A program made the position numbers and the translations under genes. This document shows positions 1 to 7,101 of a stretch of DNA of 8,132 nucleotides, one piece after another (the first letter of the stretch is position 1; every line of letters starts with the position of its first letter). The DNA is from Armatimonadaceae bacterium (GTDB lineage Bacteria > Armatimonadota > Armatimonadia > Armatimonadales > Armatimonadaceae). The notes under the pieces are model-generated. The model made no database searches and was not told where the DNA came from. It saw nothing but the letters and a program-made list of their open reading frames with translations. The stretch spans positions 1-8,132 of the forward strand of contig JAUJNC010000179.1 of NCBI GenBank assembly GCA_030446525.1, read 5' to 3'.

Positions 1-321
1 CCCGGAACCGTGCCGCCGGACCCGAGCACGGGCAACGCCTGGGATGCCGATCTGGTGATCGATCTTAATCCCGGCACCTACACCATCGCCCTCACCCAAT
101 GGGACAACTATGCGGCAGGGCCCAATCTGTCCAATGGGTTCGTGCGCGCCGGCCAGGGCAACCTTACCGGCGGGCCTTTCCGGGACGCGGACGGGAACCT
201 GCGAAACGGCAGCTATACGCTGAGCGTCACCGCCGAGGTCATCCCCGAGCCCGGCACCTGCGCGCTCGCGGCCCTGGGCCTGCTGCCCCTGGCCGGGGCC
301 CTCGCCCGCCGACGCGCGTAA
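1..321 (+). CDS. PEP-CTERM sorting domain protein, DVUA0089-like (5' partial)
   Basis: The frame is open from base 1 to the TAA at 319-321, so the gene begins upstream of the window; the GTG at 10 is an internal codon. About 106 C-terminal residues are visible. The segment GTYTIALTQWDN followed by GPNLSNGF and GPFRDADGN resembles the end of the DVUA0089 family, secreted proteins of unknown function that often carry PEP-CTERM tails. The tail has the three expected parts: a PEP motif (VIPEPGT), a hydrophobic stretch rich in Ala and Leu, and a terminal arginine cluster (ARRRA). In known systems an exosortase processes this tail and the protein goes to the outer surface or extracellular matrix. 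The stop lies 27 bases before the phosphatase gene on the same strand, so co-transcription is likely. The tail call is firm; the DVUA0089 call is from memory of the motif; the function is unknown. Confidence 0.8.
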   Translation, partial: PGTVPPDPSTGNAWDADLVIDLNPGTYTIALTQWDNYAAGPNLSNGFVRAGQGNLTGGPFRDADGNLRNGSYTLSVTAEVIPEPGTCALAALGLLPLAGALARRRA

Positions 322-336
322 GCGGCGGGAACAGCA

Positions 337-342
337 AAGGAG
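337..342 (+). promoter_or_regulatory. Ribosome binding site of the PhoD-like gene
   Basis: AAGGAG lies six bases before the ATG at 349. It fixes that ATG as the start, and the Tat signal follows directly from it. Confidence 0.75.
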
Positions 343-348
343 TTACCC

Positions 349-1947
349 ATGCATCGCCCTTCTCTCGACCGCTTGCTGTCCCGCCAGATCAGTCGGCGCG
401 GCTTCCTGATCGGCGCAGGCGGGCTCGCCGGAGTGGTAGCCGCCAGCCAGCTGCCGGGCAGCGTTTGGGCCGCCAAGCCCACGTTCTCGGTCTACCCGTT
501 CACGCTCGGCGTCGCCTCGGGCGACCCGCTGCCCGACGGCGTGGTGCTGTGGACGCGGCTCGCGCCCGACCCCCTGAACGGCGGCGGCATGCCCCTTCAG
601 AGCGTCCCCGTCCAGTGGCAGGTGGCGACCGACGAGAACCTGCGCAACGTCGTGCAGCGCGGGACGGTGCTGGCGACCCCCGAGATGGCGCACTCGGTGC
701 ATGTGGAACTCTATGGCCTGGAGCCGGCGCGCTGGTACTGGTACCGGTTCCAGGCCGGCGACGCGCTCAGCCCCGTCGGGCGCACCCGCACTGCCCCGGC
801 CCTGGGCGCCCCCCTGCAGCGGTTTCGCTTCGCCTTTGCTTCCTGCTCGGATTGGCAGAACGGCTTCTTCGCCGCCTACGGCGCCATGGCCCGGGAGGAC
901 CTCGATCTGGTCGTGCATCTGGGCGACTACATCTACGAGTACGGACCGGCGCCCGGGGGGGCGCGCCGGCACGAGGGACCGGAAGTCGAGAGCCTCGAAA
1001 GCTACCGCAACCGGCACGCGCTGTACAAAACCGACCGGAACCTGCAGGCCGCGCACGCCGCGTTCCCGTGGGTGCTGACCTGGGACGACCACGAGGTGGA
1101 AAACAACTACGCCGACGCCGTTCCCGAGGAGACCACCAGTCCCGCAACCATCCCGTTCCTCCAGCGGCGGGCGAACGCCTACCAGGCCTACTATGAGCAC
1201 CTGCCGCTCCGCCGCTCGGCTCTGCCGCAGGGACCCAGCCTGCGGCTGTACCGGCGGCTGACGTTCGGGGACCTGGCCGAGTTCCATGTGCTCGACACCC
1301 GCCAGTACCGCACCGACCAGCCCTGCGGCGACGGGTTCACCCCGGATCGCTGCGCCGAGGCCTTTGACCCGAGCGCCACCCTGCTGGGCTTCGAGCAGGA
1401 GCGGTGGCTCGAGGAGGGGCTTGTCCGCTCGCCGGCCCGGTGGAACGTCCTCGCCCAGCAGGTCATGATGGCCCAGTTCGATTTCCGGGCCGGCGACCCG
1501 CAGCTGCTGAACCTGGACCAGTGGGACGGCTACGTCGCCGCCCGTGACCGACTCTTCCGCTTCCTGCGCGAGGGGCGGCCGTCGAACCCGATCGTGCTCA
1601 CCGGGGACATCCACTCCAGCTGGGCACACGACCTGAAGGCGGACTTCGACGACCCCGGCAGCGAAACGCTCGGGACCGAGTTCATCACCACGTCCATCAC
1701 GGCCAGCTTCCCCCCCGCCTCGGTCGCCCCCGTACAGGCGGCGGCAGCCGAAAGCCCGCATACGAAGTTCTTCGACGGCGCGAACCGGGGGTATGTGCGC
1801 TGTGATCTGGACCGGGAACAGTGGCTGACGGACTTCCGGATCGTGCCGACCGCGGCCAACAGCCAGGTCCTGGTCGAGGAAGCCCCCGCCTCGACGCTGG
1901 CCTCTTTTGTTGTGCACAACGGACGGCCGGGCGCCGAGCGTGTCTGA
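349..1947 (+). CDS. phoD: PhoD-like alkaline phosphatase/phosphodiesterase, Tat-exported
   Basis: This 532-residue protein would hydrolyse phosphate esters outside the cytoplasm, releasing phosphate. Residues 1-41 form a twin-arginine signal (SRRGFL at 15-20, hydrophobic stretch, likely cut after VWA near 41). Residues ~45-148 match the N-terminal PhoD domain (GVASGDPLPDGVVLWTRL). The metallophosphatase domain follows with the family's metal-site blocks: FASCSD (163-168, Cys166), LGDYIYEY (191-198), WDDHEVENNYA (245-255), VLDTRQYR (314-321), WNVLAQQ (365-371) and LTGDIHSSW (417-425). In Bacillus PhoD such residues bind one Fe(III) and two Ca(II), so folding before Tat export fits. Length is close to the usual 520-580. 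Only 13 bases separate it from the next gene. The family acts on mono- and diesters, including teichoic acid in Bacillus; the substrate here cannot be read. No key block is missing. The symbol is given by family, not by proven orthology. Confidence 0.93.
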   Translation: MHRPSLDRLLSRQISRRGFLIGAGGLAGVVAASQLPGSVWAAKPTFSVYPFTLGVASGDPLPDGVVLWTRLAPDPLNGGGMPLQSVPVQWQVATDENLRNVVQRGTVLATPEMAHSVHVELYGLEPARWYWYRFQAGDALSPVGRTRTAPALGAPLQRFRFAFASCSDWQNGFFAAYGAMAREDLDLVVHLGDYIYEYGPAPGGARRHEGPEVESLESYRNRHALYKTDRNLQAAHAAFPWVLTWDDHEVENNYADAVPEETTSPATIPFLQRRANAYQAYYEHLPLRRSALPQGPSLRLYRRLTFGDLAEFHVLDTRQYRTDQPCGDGFTPDRCAEAFDPSATLLGFEQERWLEEGLVRSPARWNVLAQQVMMAQFDFRAGDPQLLNLDQWDGYVAARDRLFRFLREGRPSNPIVLTGDIHSSWAHDLKADFDDPGSETLGTEFITTSITASFPPASVAPVQAAAAESPHTKFFDGANRGYVRCDLDREQWLTDFRIVPTAANSQVLVEEAPASTLASFVVHNGRPGAERV

Positions 1948-1951
1948 GGAG
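1946..1951 (+). promoter_or_regulatory. Ribosome binding site overlapping the phoD stop codon
   Basis: GAGGAG begins inside the TGA stop of the phosphatase gene and lies nine bases before the ATG at 1961. It supports that ATG over an upstream TTG at 1907, which lies inside phoD. The overlap suggests translational coupling. Confidence 0.65.
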
Positions 1952-1960
1952 AGTACCTGC

Positions 1961-3328
1961 ATGGAACTGCTTGACCGGCGGACGTTCCTGCGCCGGAGCG
2001 CCCGGATGGGCGGCGCCCTTTGGGGGCTGCACGGTCTCGTTGCCCGTGGTGCGCTCGCCGCATCCGCCGTCAGCCGCGATCCGGCGCCCTGGGGCGCCGG
2101 AGGCTACGGACCGCTCTTCCTGAAACGCGCAAACAACACCGGGGAAACGCTGCTGGCCCTGCCACAAGGCTTCCAATACACCGTGTTCGGTGAAGCCGGC
2201 GACCGGATGTCGGACGGCAGGATCACGCCGGCCCTGCACGACGGCATGGCCGCCTTTAGCGTCGGCGGCATGGTCCACCTGGTCCGCAATCACGAGTTCC
2301 CCGCGCCTGCCGGACTGCCCGGCGCGGTGAGCGTTAGCGGGTCCACGTCGTACGACGCCCGGGCCGGCGGGGGCGCCACGACGCTGGTGGTCGACCCCCG
2401 AACGCGCGCGCTAGTTCGGGACTTCGTCAGCCTGAGCGGCACGCTTAACAACTGCGCCGGCGGACCGACCCCCTGGGGCACCTGGATCAGCTGCGAAGAG
2501 ACCACCCAGCCTCGGGACCTGTATTACCGCCGGAACCACGGGTACTGCTTCGAGGTTTCGGCCTCCGCCGACGGTGAAGGGCCGCCCGTCCCGTTGCGGG
2601 CCATGGGCCGCTTCGTCCACGAGGCGGTCGCGGTGGACCCCGCCACCGGCATCGTGTACGAAACGGAGGACCGAGGGACCGCCGGCTTCTACCGCTTCCT
2701 CCCCAATGTGCCGGGTACCCTTTCTGCGGGCGGGCGGCTGCAGATGCTGGCCATCAGGCAGCGTCCGGGCTATGACACACGAACCGACCAGCAGGTCGGC
2801 GCACCCTTGCCGGTTGCCTGGGTGGATATTGACAACCCCGACCCGGCCGCGGCCGGGAGCGACCCCCTCGCCGTGTACCGGCAGGGCCTCGCCCGCGGCG
2901 GCGCGACCTTCGCCCGGCTCGAGGGTTGCTGGTACAGCAACGGCAGCGTCTTTCTGAACGCAACCAGCGGTGGAAACATCGGGAAAGGGCAGGTCTGGCA
3001 GTACACGCCTCTTGGCAGCTCCGAGGGCGTCCTCACGCTGCTCTTCGAGTCGCCAAGCGCTGCGGTCCTGAATAAGCCGGATAACCTGTGCGTCAGCCCC
3101 CGCGGCGGCCTCGTGCTCTGCGAAGACGGTGACGGCACGGATTATCTGCGCGGGCTTACCCCCCAGGGACACATCTTCGATTTCGCCCGCAACGTGACGC
3201 TGCTGTTTGATTCGTTCGAGTTCGCCGGTGTCACGTTCAGCCCCGACGGCCAGACCCTGTTCGTCAACATCCAGACCCCCGGCCTAACCTTCGCCATCTG
3301 GGGACCCTGGGAGGACGGCGCGCTATAA
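1961..3328 (+). CDS. DUF839/PhoX-like protein, putative Tat-exported phosphatase
   Basis: The ATG at 1961 gives 455 residues and places the twin-arginine motif DRRTFL at 5-10. A short hydrophobic stretch and ALAAS near 31-35 follow. The body matches the DUF839/PhoX family, secreted beta-propeller-like proteins including the PhoX alkaline phosphatases, which use an Fe-Ca cofactor. Visible blocks are [17 protein letters not shown] (83-99), LVRNHEF (107-113), [14 protein letters not shown] (162-175, Cys165), SCEET (177-181), [11 protein letters not shown] (216-226, Glu221), YETEDRG (233-239), FARLEGCWY (317-325, Glu321), [10 protein letters not shown] (371-380), CEDGDGTDY (387-395) and [11 protein letters not shown] (426-436). 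As I recall, the Cys and Glu positions correspond to PhoX metal ligands. It is shorter than classical PhoX (about 600 or more residues), so it may be a DUF839 relative of unproven activity. Its place between phoD and a phosphodiesterase gene supports a phosphate-ester role. Confidence 0.87.
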   Translation: MELLDRRTFLRRSARMGGALWGLHGLVARGALAASAVSRDPAPWGAGGYGPLFLKRANNTGETLLALPQGFQYTVFGEAGDRMSDGRITPALHDGMAAFSVGGMVHLVRNHEFPAPAGLPGAVSVSGSTSYDARAGGGATTLVVDPRTRALVRDFVSLSGTLNNCAGGPTPWGTWISCEETTQPRDLYYRRNHGYCFEVSASADGEGPPVPLRAMGRFVHEAVAVDPATGIVYETEDRGTAGFYRFLPNVPGTLSAGGRLQMLAIRQRPGYDTRTDQQVGAPLPVAWVDIDNPDPAAAGSDPLAVYRQGLARGGATFARLEGCWYSNGSVFLNATSGGNIGKGQVWQYTPLGSSEGVLTLLFESPSAAVLNKPDNLCVSPRGGLVLCEDGDGTDYLRGLTPQGHIFDFARNVTLLFDSFEFAGVTFSPDGQTLFVNIQTPGLTFAIWGPWEDGAL

Positions 3329-3342
3329 AACCTACCCGTTTC

Positions 3343-3349
3343 GGAGGAG
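3343..3349 (+). promoter_or_regulatory. Ribosome binding site of the EEP-GDPD gene
   Basis: GGAGGAG lies eight bases before the ATG at 3358. It is one of the strongest Shine-Dalgarno matches in the window and fixes the start just ahead of the Sec signal. Confidence 0.75.
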
Positions 3350-3357
3350 AGAAACTC

Positions 3358-5637
3358 ATGTCCCGTTTTTTGACGCTGGCGCTGGCAACCCTCCTGGCGC
3401 TAGCCCTCTCGCCCCTCGGCGCGGCAACCGCACAAACGGTCCGCTTCGCGCAGTTCAACGCGTCGCTGAACCGTGGTTCCGCGGGACAGCTGCTCAGCGA
3501 TCTGTCAACCCCGGACAACCGGCAAGCGCAGACCGTCGCCGAGATCATCCAGCGCGTCAACCCGGATGTGCTGCTCATCAACGAGTTCGACTATGTAGAA
3601 GAGGGCGCCGCCGCCCGGCTCTTTAGGCGGAATTACCTTTCGGTCGGCCAGAACATCTCCCAAATCGGGGCGGCCGCGCCCGTGGGGTACCCGTACTTCT
3701 ATGTGGCTCCCTCGAACACGGGGGTCCCTTCCGGCTTCGACCTGGACAACAACGGCTCGGTGGTCACGACGCCGAGCGCCCTCGGCTATGGGAACGACGC
3801 GCTGGGTTTCGGTGACTTCCCAGGCCAGTACGGCATGGTTTTGTACTCGAAATACCCCATCGTCACCGATCAAGTCCGCACTTTCCAGAAGTTTCTGTGG
3901 AAGGACATGCCCGGCGCCCTGCTGCCGGACGATCCGGACACGCCCGAACCGGGCGATTGGTATTCGCCGGAGGAGTTGAAGGTGTTCCGCCTCTCCTCCA
4001 AGAGCCACTGGGACGTCCCGATCAACGTCAACGGCCGGATCATCCATGTCCTCGTCAGCCACCCTACTCCCCCTGTGTTCGATGGACCGGAAGACCGCAA
4101 CGGCACGCGGAACCACGACGAGATCCGGCTTTGGGCCGACTACATCACGCCGGGAGAAGGCGACTACATCTACGACGATGAGGGCGTTTTCGGGGGCCTT
4201 CCTGGGGGGGCGAGCTTCGTGATCATGGGAGACCAGAACGCGGATCCGTTCGACGGGGACAGCACCGCGGACGCCGTCCGGCAGCTGCTTTACAACACGC
4301 GGATCAACACCAGCGCCGCGCCGGCAAGCCCGGGGGGGGTCGAACAGGCAGTTCTGGACGGCGGCATCAGCCTGTTGCACCGGGCCAATCCGGCGTTCGA
4401 CACCGCGGACTTCGGCGACGCCGGCCCTTTCGGCCCCGGCAATCTGCGCGCGGACTACGTCCTCCCCTCCCGTGATCTGTTCCCGGCCGGTTCCGGCGTG
4501 TTCTGGCCGGTGACGAGGGATCCGCTCTACGCGCTCGTGGGTGACAGACAGGACCCGGCGACAACGCCCAGCTCGGACCATAGCCTGGTTTGGGTCGACG
4601 TAGAGCCTGCCCCTAAGCCGCTGCCGATCGTCATCGGCCACCGGGGGGCAAGCGGCCTCCGCCCCGAGCACACCCTGGCGGCCTACGCGCTGGCGATCGA
4701 TCAGGGGGCCGACTACATCGAACCCGACCTGGTCGCGACCAGAGACGGCGTGCTTGTCGCCCGGCACGAGAACGAGATCAGCGGCACCACCGACGTGGCC
4801 GACCGTCCGGAGTTCGCCGACCGCAGGGCCACCAAGATCATTGACGGCGTCCCGATCACCGGCTGGTTCACCGAGGACTTCACCCTCGCCGAGCTCAAGA
4901 CCCTGCGGGCCGTGGAGCGGATCCCGCAGCTGCGCCCGCAAAACACCGCCTTCGACGGCCTGTTCGAGGTCCCGACGCTGCAGGAGGTGATCGACCTGGT
5001 CCGGGCCAAGGAGGCCGAGACCGGCCGCACCATCGGCATCTACCCGGAAACCAAGCACCCCACCTATTTCGATGGGATCGGGCTGTCGCTGGAAGAGCCG
5101 CTGGTGCGCGTTCTGCGGGCCAACGGCTACCAGGGACCTAGCGCCCCCGTCTTCATCCAGTCCTTCGAGGTCGGCAACCTGAGGGAGCTGGCCATGTTGA
5201 CCCGTTTGCCCCTGGTCCAGCTCATCGGCGGGAGCGGCAAGCCCTATGACTTCGTGGTGGGCGGTGACCAGCGAACCTACGCCGACCTGGTAACGTCCGC
5301 CGGGCTGGCCGAGGTCGCCACATACGCCCAGGGGGTCGGTCCCGACAAGAACCGGATCGTCCCGCGGGATGCCGCCAACCGGCTGCTGCCGCCCACCTCG
5401 CTGGTGGATGACGCGCACGCCGCGGGCCTGCTCGTCCACCCGTATACGTTCCGTAATGAGAACTTCTTCCTGCCGGAAGAGTTCCGGCAGGGCAACCCGG
5501 AAGGCCCGACCTACCTGAGAAAACAAGGCGACGCGGAGGCGGAGTACAAGGTGTTCTTCTTGCTCGGCGTTGACGGCCTGTTTTCCGACTTCCCCGGCAC
5601 CGCCGTCAAGGTCCGGAACGCCTTGCTCCGCCGCTGA
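3358..5637 (+). CDS. Secreted EEP nuclease/phosphatase - glycerophosphodiester phosphodiesterase fusion
   Basis: This 759-residue protein has two catalytic domains. Residues 1-26 are a Sec signal ([12 protein letters not shown] core, cut near ATAQ). Residues ~28-416 form an endonuclease/exonuclease/phosphatase domain: FN (33-34), LLINEFDY (72-79, Glu76), VLYSKYPI (161-168), VSHPTPP (233-239, His235), [13 protein letters not shown] (290-302), ADYVLPS (365-371) and [10 protein letters not shown] (405-414, Asp407/His408). Residues ~422-759 form a GlpQ-type GDPD domain: [14 protein letters not shown] (426-439), [13 protein letters not shown] (452-464), ARHE (468-471), YPETKHP (562-568), [11 protein letters not shown] (691-701) and [11 protein letters not shown] (737-747). 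GDPD cleaves glycerophosphodiesters to glycerol-3-phosphate and an alcohol. The EEP half could cleave phosphodiesters or nucleic acids; its substrate is unknown. Both active sites look intact. The linker (EPAPKPLP, ~416-423) is short and proline-rich. It is last in the unit, followed by a hairpin. Confidence 0.93.
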   Translation: MSRFLTLALATLLALALSPLGAATAQTVRFAQFNASLNRGSAGQLLSDLSTPDNRQAQTVAEIIQRVNPDVLLINEFDYVEEGAAARLFRRNYLSVGQNISQIGAAAPVGYPYFYVAPSNTGVPSGFDLDNNGSVVTTPSALGYGNDALGFGDFPGQYGMVLYSKYPIVTDQVRTFQKFLWKDMPGALLPDDPDTPEPGDWYSPEELKVFRLSSKSHWDVPINVNGRIIHVLVSHPTPPVFDGPEDRNGTRNHDEIRLWADYITPGEGDYIYDDEGVFGGLPGGASFVIMGDQNADPFDGDSTADAVRQLLYNTRINTSAAPASPGGVEQAVLDGGISLLHRANPAFDTADFGDAGPFGPGNLRADYVLPSRDLFPAGSGVFWPVTRDPLYALVGDRQDPATTPSSDHSLVWVDVEPAPKPLPIVIGHRGASGLRPEHTLAAYALAIDQGADYIEPDLVATRDGVLVARHENEISGTTDVADRPEFADRRATKIIDGVPITGWFTEDFTLAELKTLRAVERIPQLRPQNTAFDGLFEVPTLQEVIDLVRAKEAETGRTIGIYPETKHPTYFDGIGLSLEEPLVRVLRANGYQGPSAPVFIQSFEVGNLRELAMLTRLPLVQLIGGSGKPYDFVVGGDQRTYADLVTSAGLAEVATYAQGVGPDKNRIVPRDAANRLLPPTSLVDDAHAAGLLVHPYTFRNENFFLPEEFRQGNPEGPTYLRKQGDAEAEYKVFFLLGVDGLFSDFPGTAVKVRNALLRR

Positions 5638-5651
5638 TTCCGGTTGCCGTT

Positions 5652-5687
5652 CAGCCCCGATAGCGTTCCCGTGGGGTATCGGGGCTG
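5652..5687 (+). terminator. Inverted repeat, probable terminator of the phosphatase operon
   Basis: CAGCCCCGATA (5652-5662) is perfectly complementary in inverted order to TATCGGGGCTG (5677-5687). The loop is 14 bases and could pair further (CCC with GGG). It starts 14 bases after the stop at 5637. No T-run follows, so intrinsic termination may be weak; an mRNA-stabilising or Rho-linked stem is an alternative. Confidence 0.6.
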
Positions 5688-5710
5688 GCCCTGCTCCTCC
5701 AGGAGCTCTC

Positions 5711-6088
5711 ATGGACGATTTCGCCGTCACTAAAGCAGAAGCCGAGCGGTGTGTTCCGGGCACGAGATGCCTTAGGCGCCATGGCAACACCGCCGAAGCC
5801 GCTCCCGGCGGCTTATCGGGAAGCGGCAGCAGTGGAAACGGGGACATGGTCCCGACCATCAACGGCATGATGGTGGTCGGCGTGGTCGCGCTGCCGGGCA
5901 TGATGACCGGGCAGATCCTGTCCGGCGTAGACCCGCTGGTTGCCGTCCGGTACCAGATCGTGATCCTGTTCCTGATCGCCGCCGCCAACACCCTGGGCTG
6001 TGTCGGGACCGCCCTGCTGTGTTACCGGCGGCTCTTTAACAATAAACACCAGATCGAAGCGTCACAGATCGTCCGGCGCGGCCCATGA
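5711..6088 (+). pseudogene. fetB: Truncated FetB/UPF0014 iron-export permease remnant
   Basis: An open frame of 125 codons runs from the ATG at 5711 (AGGAG at 5701-5705) to the TGA at 6086-6088. Residues 46-~120 match the very C-terminus of FetB (YbbM, UPF0014), the permease of an ABC exporter linked to iron homeostasis: MVPTINGMMVVG, LPGMMTGQILSGVDP, YQIVILFLIA and the basic end YRRLFNNKHQI. This covers the last two membrane segments; full proteins are about 260 residues with six or seven. The first 45 residues are not FetB-like in this frame. Frame 3 just upstream (5763-5843) reads as a plausible FetB continuation (DALGAMATPP, then AAYREAAAVETG). One missing G in the run at 5840-5843 would join the two frames. 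The remaining N-terminal ~130-150 residues are absent, and no fetA ATPase is visible. Decay is the best reading; a functional two-helix protein is possible but unlikely. Confidence 0.72.
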
Positions 6089-6106
6089 CGGTCATGCGGA
6101 ACGGGC

Positions 6107-6126
6107 GGAGGACAGTGGAGGACAGT
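6107..6126. repeat. Tandem 10-bp direct repeat
   Basis: GGAGGACAGT occurs twice head to tail in the 59-base gap between the fetB remnant and the convergent pseudopilin gene. It has only two copies, and its meaning is unknown. Confidence 0.6.
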
Positions 6127-6147
6127 AAGGTTGCACAGGATTGCAGG

Positions 6148-6963
6148 CTACGGTAGCTTGCCCGGGTCGAAGCACTTGCCGGGGCCGGCATCCGGTGGCG
6201 GGCAGTCTCCGGGGCAGTCCGACCAATTCCGGATGTTCCACGGCAGCGCGCCGTCGGCGTTGCGCGTCAAAAGATCGCGCCAGCCGACGCTCTTGACGTG
6301 CCCGTCGGCGAAGGCGGCGTTGGCCCGGCCGGCGTGCCGCAACGCCGCCGATTTGTTGTAGCCACCTGTCTGCCGGTCCTCACCGCAGCTCAGGTTCAGG
6401 TTCAACTCGTCCAGGAGGTTCGTCCAGTTGTCGGTCCCGTAAACCGCGGCGAAATCCCCCCCGTCGACCAGCATGTAAGTTCCCGCCGGTTCATCGAGGG
6501 CGGCCATGCTGCTGCTGTTGCTCAGACCGTAGGTGATGCCGTCGTAGTTGAACACGTAGTTACCTTTGTAAGTGACTGTTTCCCCGGTCCAGTTGGTCAA
6601 GCCCTGCGGGTGGACGGGGCTCACCTTCTCGGGGCTGCTGGGGCAGTCGAAGATGTCCCGGTTTTTGACGTACGAGAAGATCATCAACGGCCAGGAGCGG
6701 CCGGAATTGTACTTCGTGTTGCGTGGTGGGGGTGCCGCTTCCGCCGTGTTGAAGTTGTGCGGGAACGTCTCGTCGTGGTCCTGCACATACAGCATGAACG
6801 CGTTGCCCAACTGCCGCATGTTGGACAGACAAGCCGTCTGCCGCGCCTTCTCCCGAGCCTGGGCGAAGACGGGGAACAGGATGGCAGCCAGGATCGCGAT
6901 GATAGCGATCACGACGAGAAGCTCGATCAGCGTGAAGCCCCGCCGTGGGCGTTGTTTGTGCAT
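6148..6963 (-). CDS. DUF1559-like pseudopilin, prepilin N-terminus with H-X9-DG domain
   Basis: This 271-residue protein starts at the ATG complementary to 6961-6963, with GGGAGGAG seven bases upstream (6971-6978). It opens with a type IV prepilin signal: basic MHKQRPRRG, cleavage G9|F10, then [14 protein letters not shown] with the conserved Glu at mature position 5. The stretch [16 protein letters not shown] and [19 protein letters not shown] is typical of DUF1559-type proteins. Near the end, His210 - nine residues - Asp220-Gly221 ([15 protein letters not shown]) fits the prepilin-processing-associated H-X9-DG motif. Such proteins are anchored by the N-terminal helix, cut by a prepilin peptidase, and occur in many copies in Armatimonadota and Planctomycetota genomes; their role is not established. 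No pilus or secretion genes adjoin it. The C-terminus is unusual: a Cys/Pro/Gly-rich tail (cysteines at 250, 254 and 264) after the motif. Confidence 0.93.
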   Translation of the reverse strand: MHKQRPRRGFTLIELLVVIAIIAILAAILFPVFAQAREKARQTACLSNMRQLGNAFMLYVQDHDETFPHNFNTAEAAPPPRNTKYNSGRSWPLMIFSYVKNRDIFDCPSSPEKVSPVHPQGLTNWTGETVTYKGNYVFNYDGITYGLSNSSSMAALDEPAGTYMLVDGGDFAAVYGTDNWTNLLDELNLNLSCGEDRQTGGYNKSAALRHAGRANAAFADGHVKSVGWRDLLTRNADGALPWNIRNWSDCPGDCPPPDAGPGKCFDPGKLP

Positions 6964-7011
6964 CGGATAGCTCCTCCCTTACAAAGGCAGAATTACGTGC
7001 GGAGATCTTGA

Positions 7012-7041
7012 TATTTACGCACCCATCTGTATATACCACAA
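7012..7041 (-). promoter_or_regulatory. Possible promoter of the pseudopilin gene
   Basis: On the - strand TTGTGG (7036-7041) and TAAATA (7012-7017) are 18 bases apart, 49 bases before the start codon. They sit in a locally AT-richer stretch. Both are weak matches to the sigma-70 consensus, and the -35 overlaps the hairpin stem. Confidence 0.25.
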
Positions 7042-7075
7042 ACACCCGTGGGCCACAGCAGTCCGACGGGTGTTT
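7040..7075 (-). terminator. Hairpin terminator after the propeller PEP-CTERM gene
   Basis: AAACACCCGT (7040-7049) pairs perfectly with ACGGGTGTTT (7066-7075) across a 16-base loop. Read on the - strand, it starts 26 bases after the stop of the upstream gene. The stem ends in TTT with GTGG beyond, so the T-tract is short. It separates the two - strand genes, arguing they are not one operon. Confidence 0.6.
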
Positions 7076-7101
7076 CTCGCTCTGTGATCGCGCCAGTTTG
7101 A

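Noticed and set aside
950..962. G-runs in phoD (also near 4203 and 4330 in the EEP-GDPD gene) as possible frameshift points
   Set aside because: Family motifs continue in the same frame on both sides of each run, so no frameshift is indicated.
99..1196. 365-codon open frame on the + strand overlapping the first two genes
   Set aside because: It is very rich in Arg, Ala, Gly and Pro and lies out of frame with the PEP-CTERM and PhoD-like genes.
343..1962. 539-codon open frame on the - strand opposite phoD
   Set aside because: It mirrors the PhoD-like gene, whose family motifs are unmistakable. High GC at third positions removes stops from the opposite strand. The translation shows low-complexity Gly, Arg, Val and Pro and no recognisable domain.
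5694..5705. CTCCTCCAGGAG palindrome over the fetB remnant ribosome site
   Set aside because: The loop is too short for a stable hairpin, and the palindrome arises from the Shine-Dalgarno sequence itself.
3505..5991. 828-codon open frame on the - strand opposite the EEP-GDPD gene and fetB remnant
   Set aside because: It is long but antisense to a gene with two intact catalytic domains. It also runs through the hairpin and the fetB remnant, and has no domain or signal. It is best explained by GC-driven lack of stops.
6084..6096. 13-base palindrome CATGAC-G-GTCATG at the end of the fetB remnant
   Set aside because: Six-base arms around one base cannot form a terminator hairpin. It could be a chance site, and no second copy was noticed.
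6298..7011. 237-codon + strand frame opposite the pseudopilin
   Set aside because: It is a shadow of a clear DUF1559-like gene, with no ribosome site or domain.
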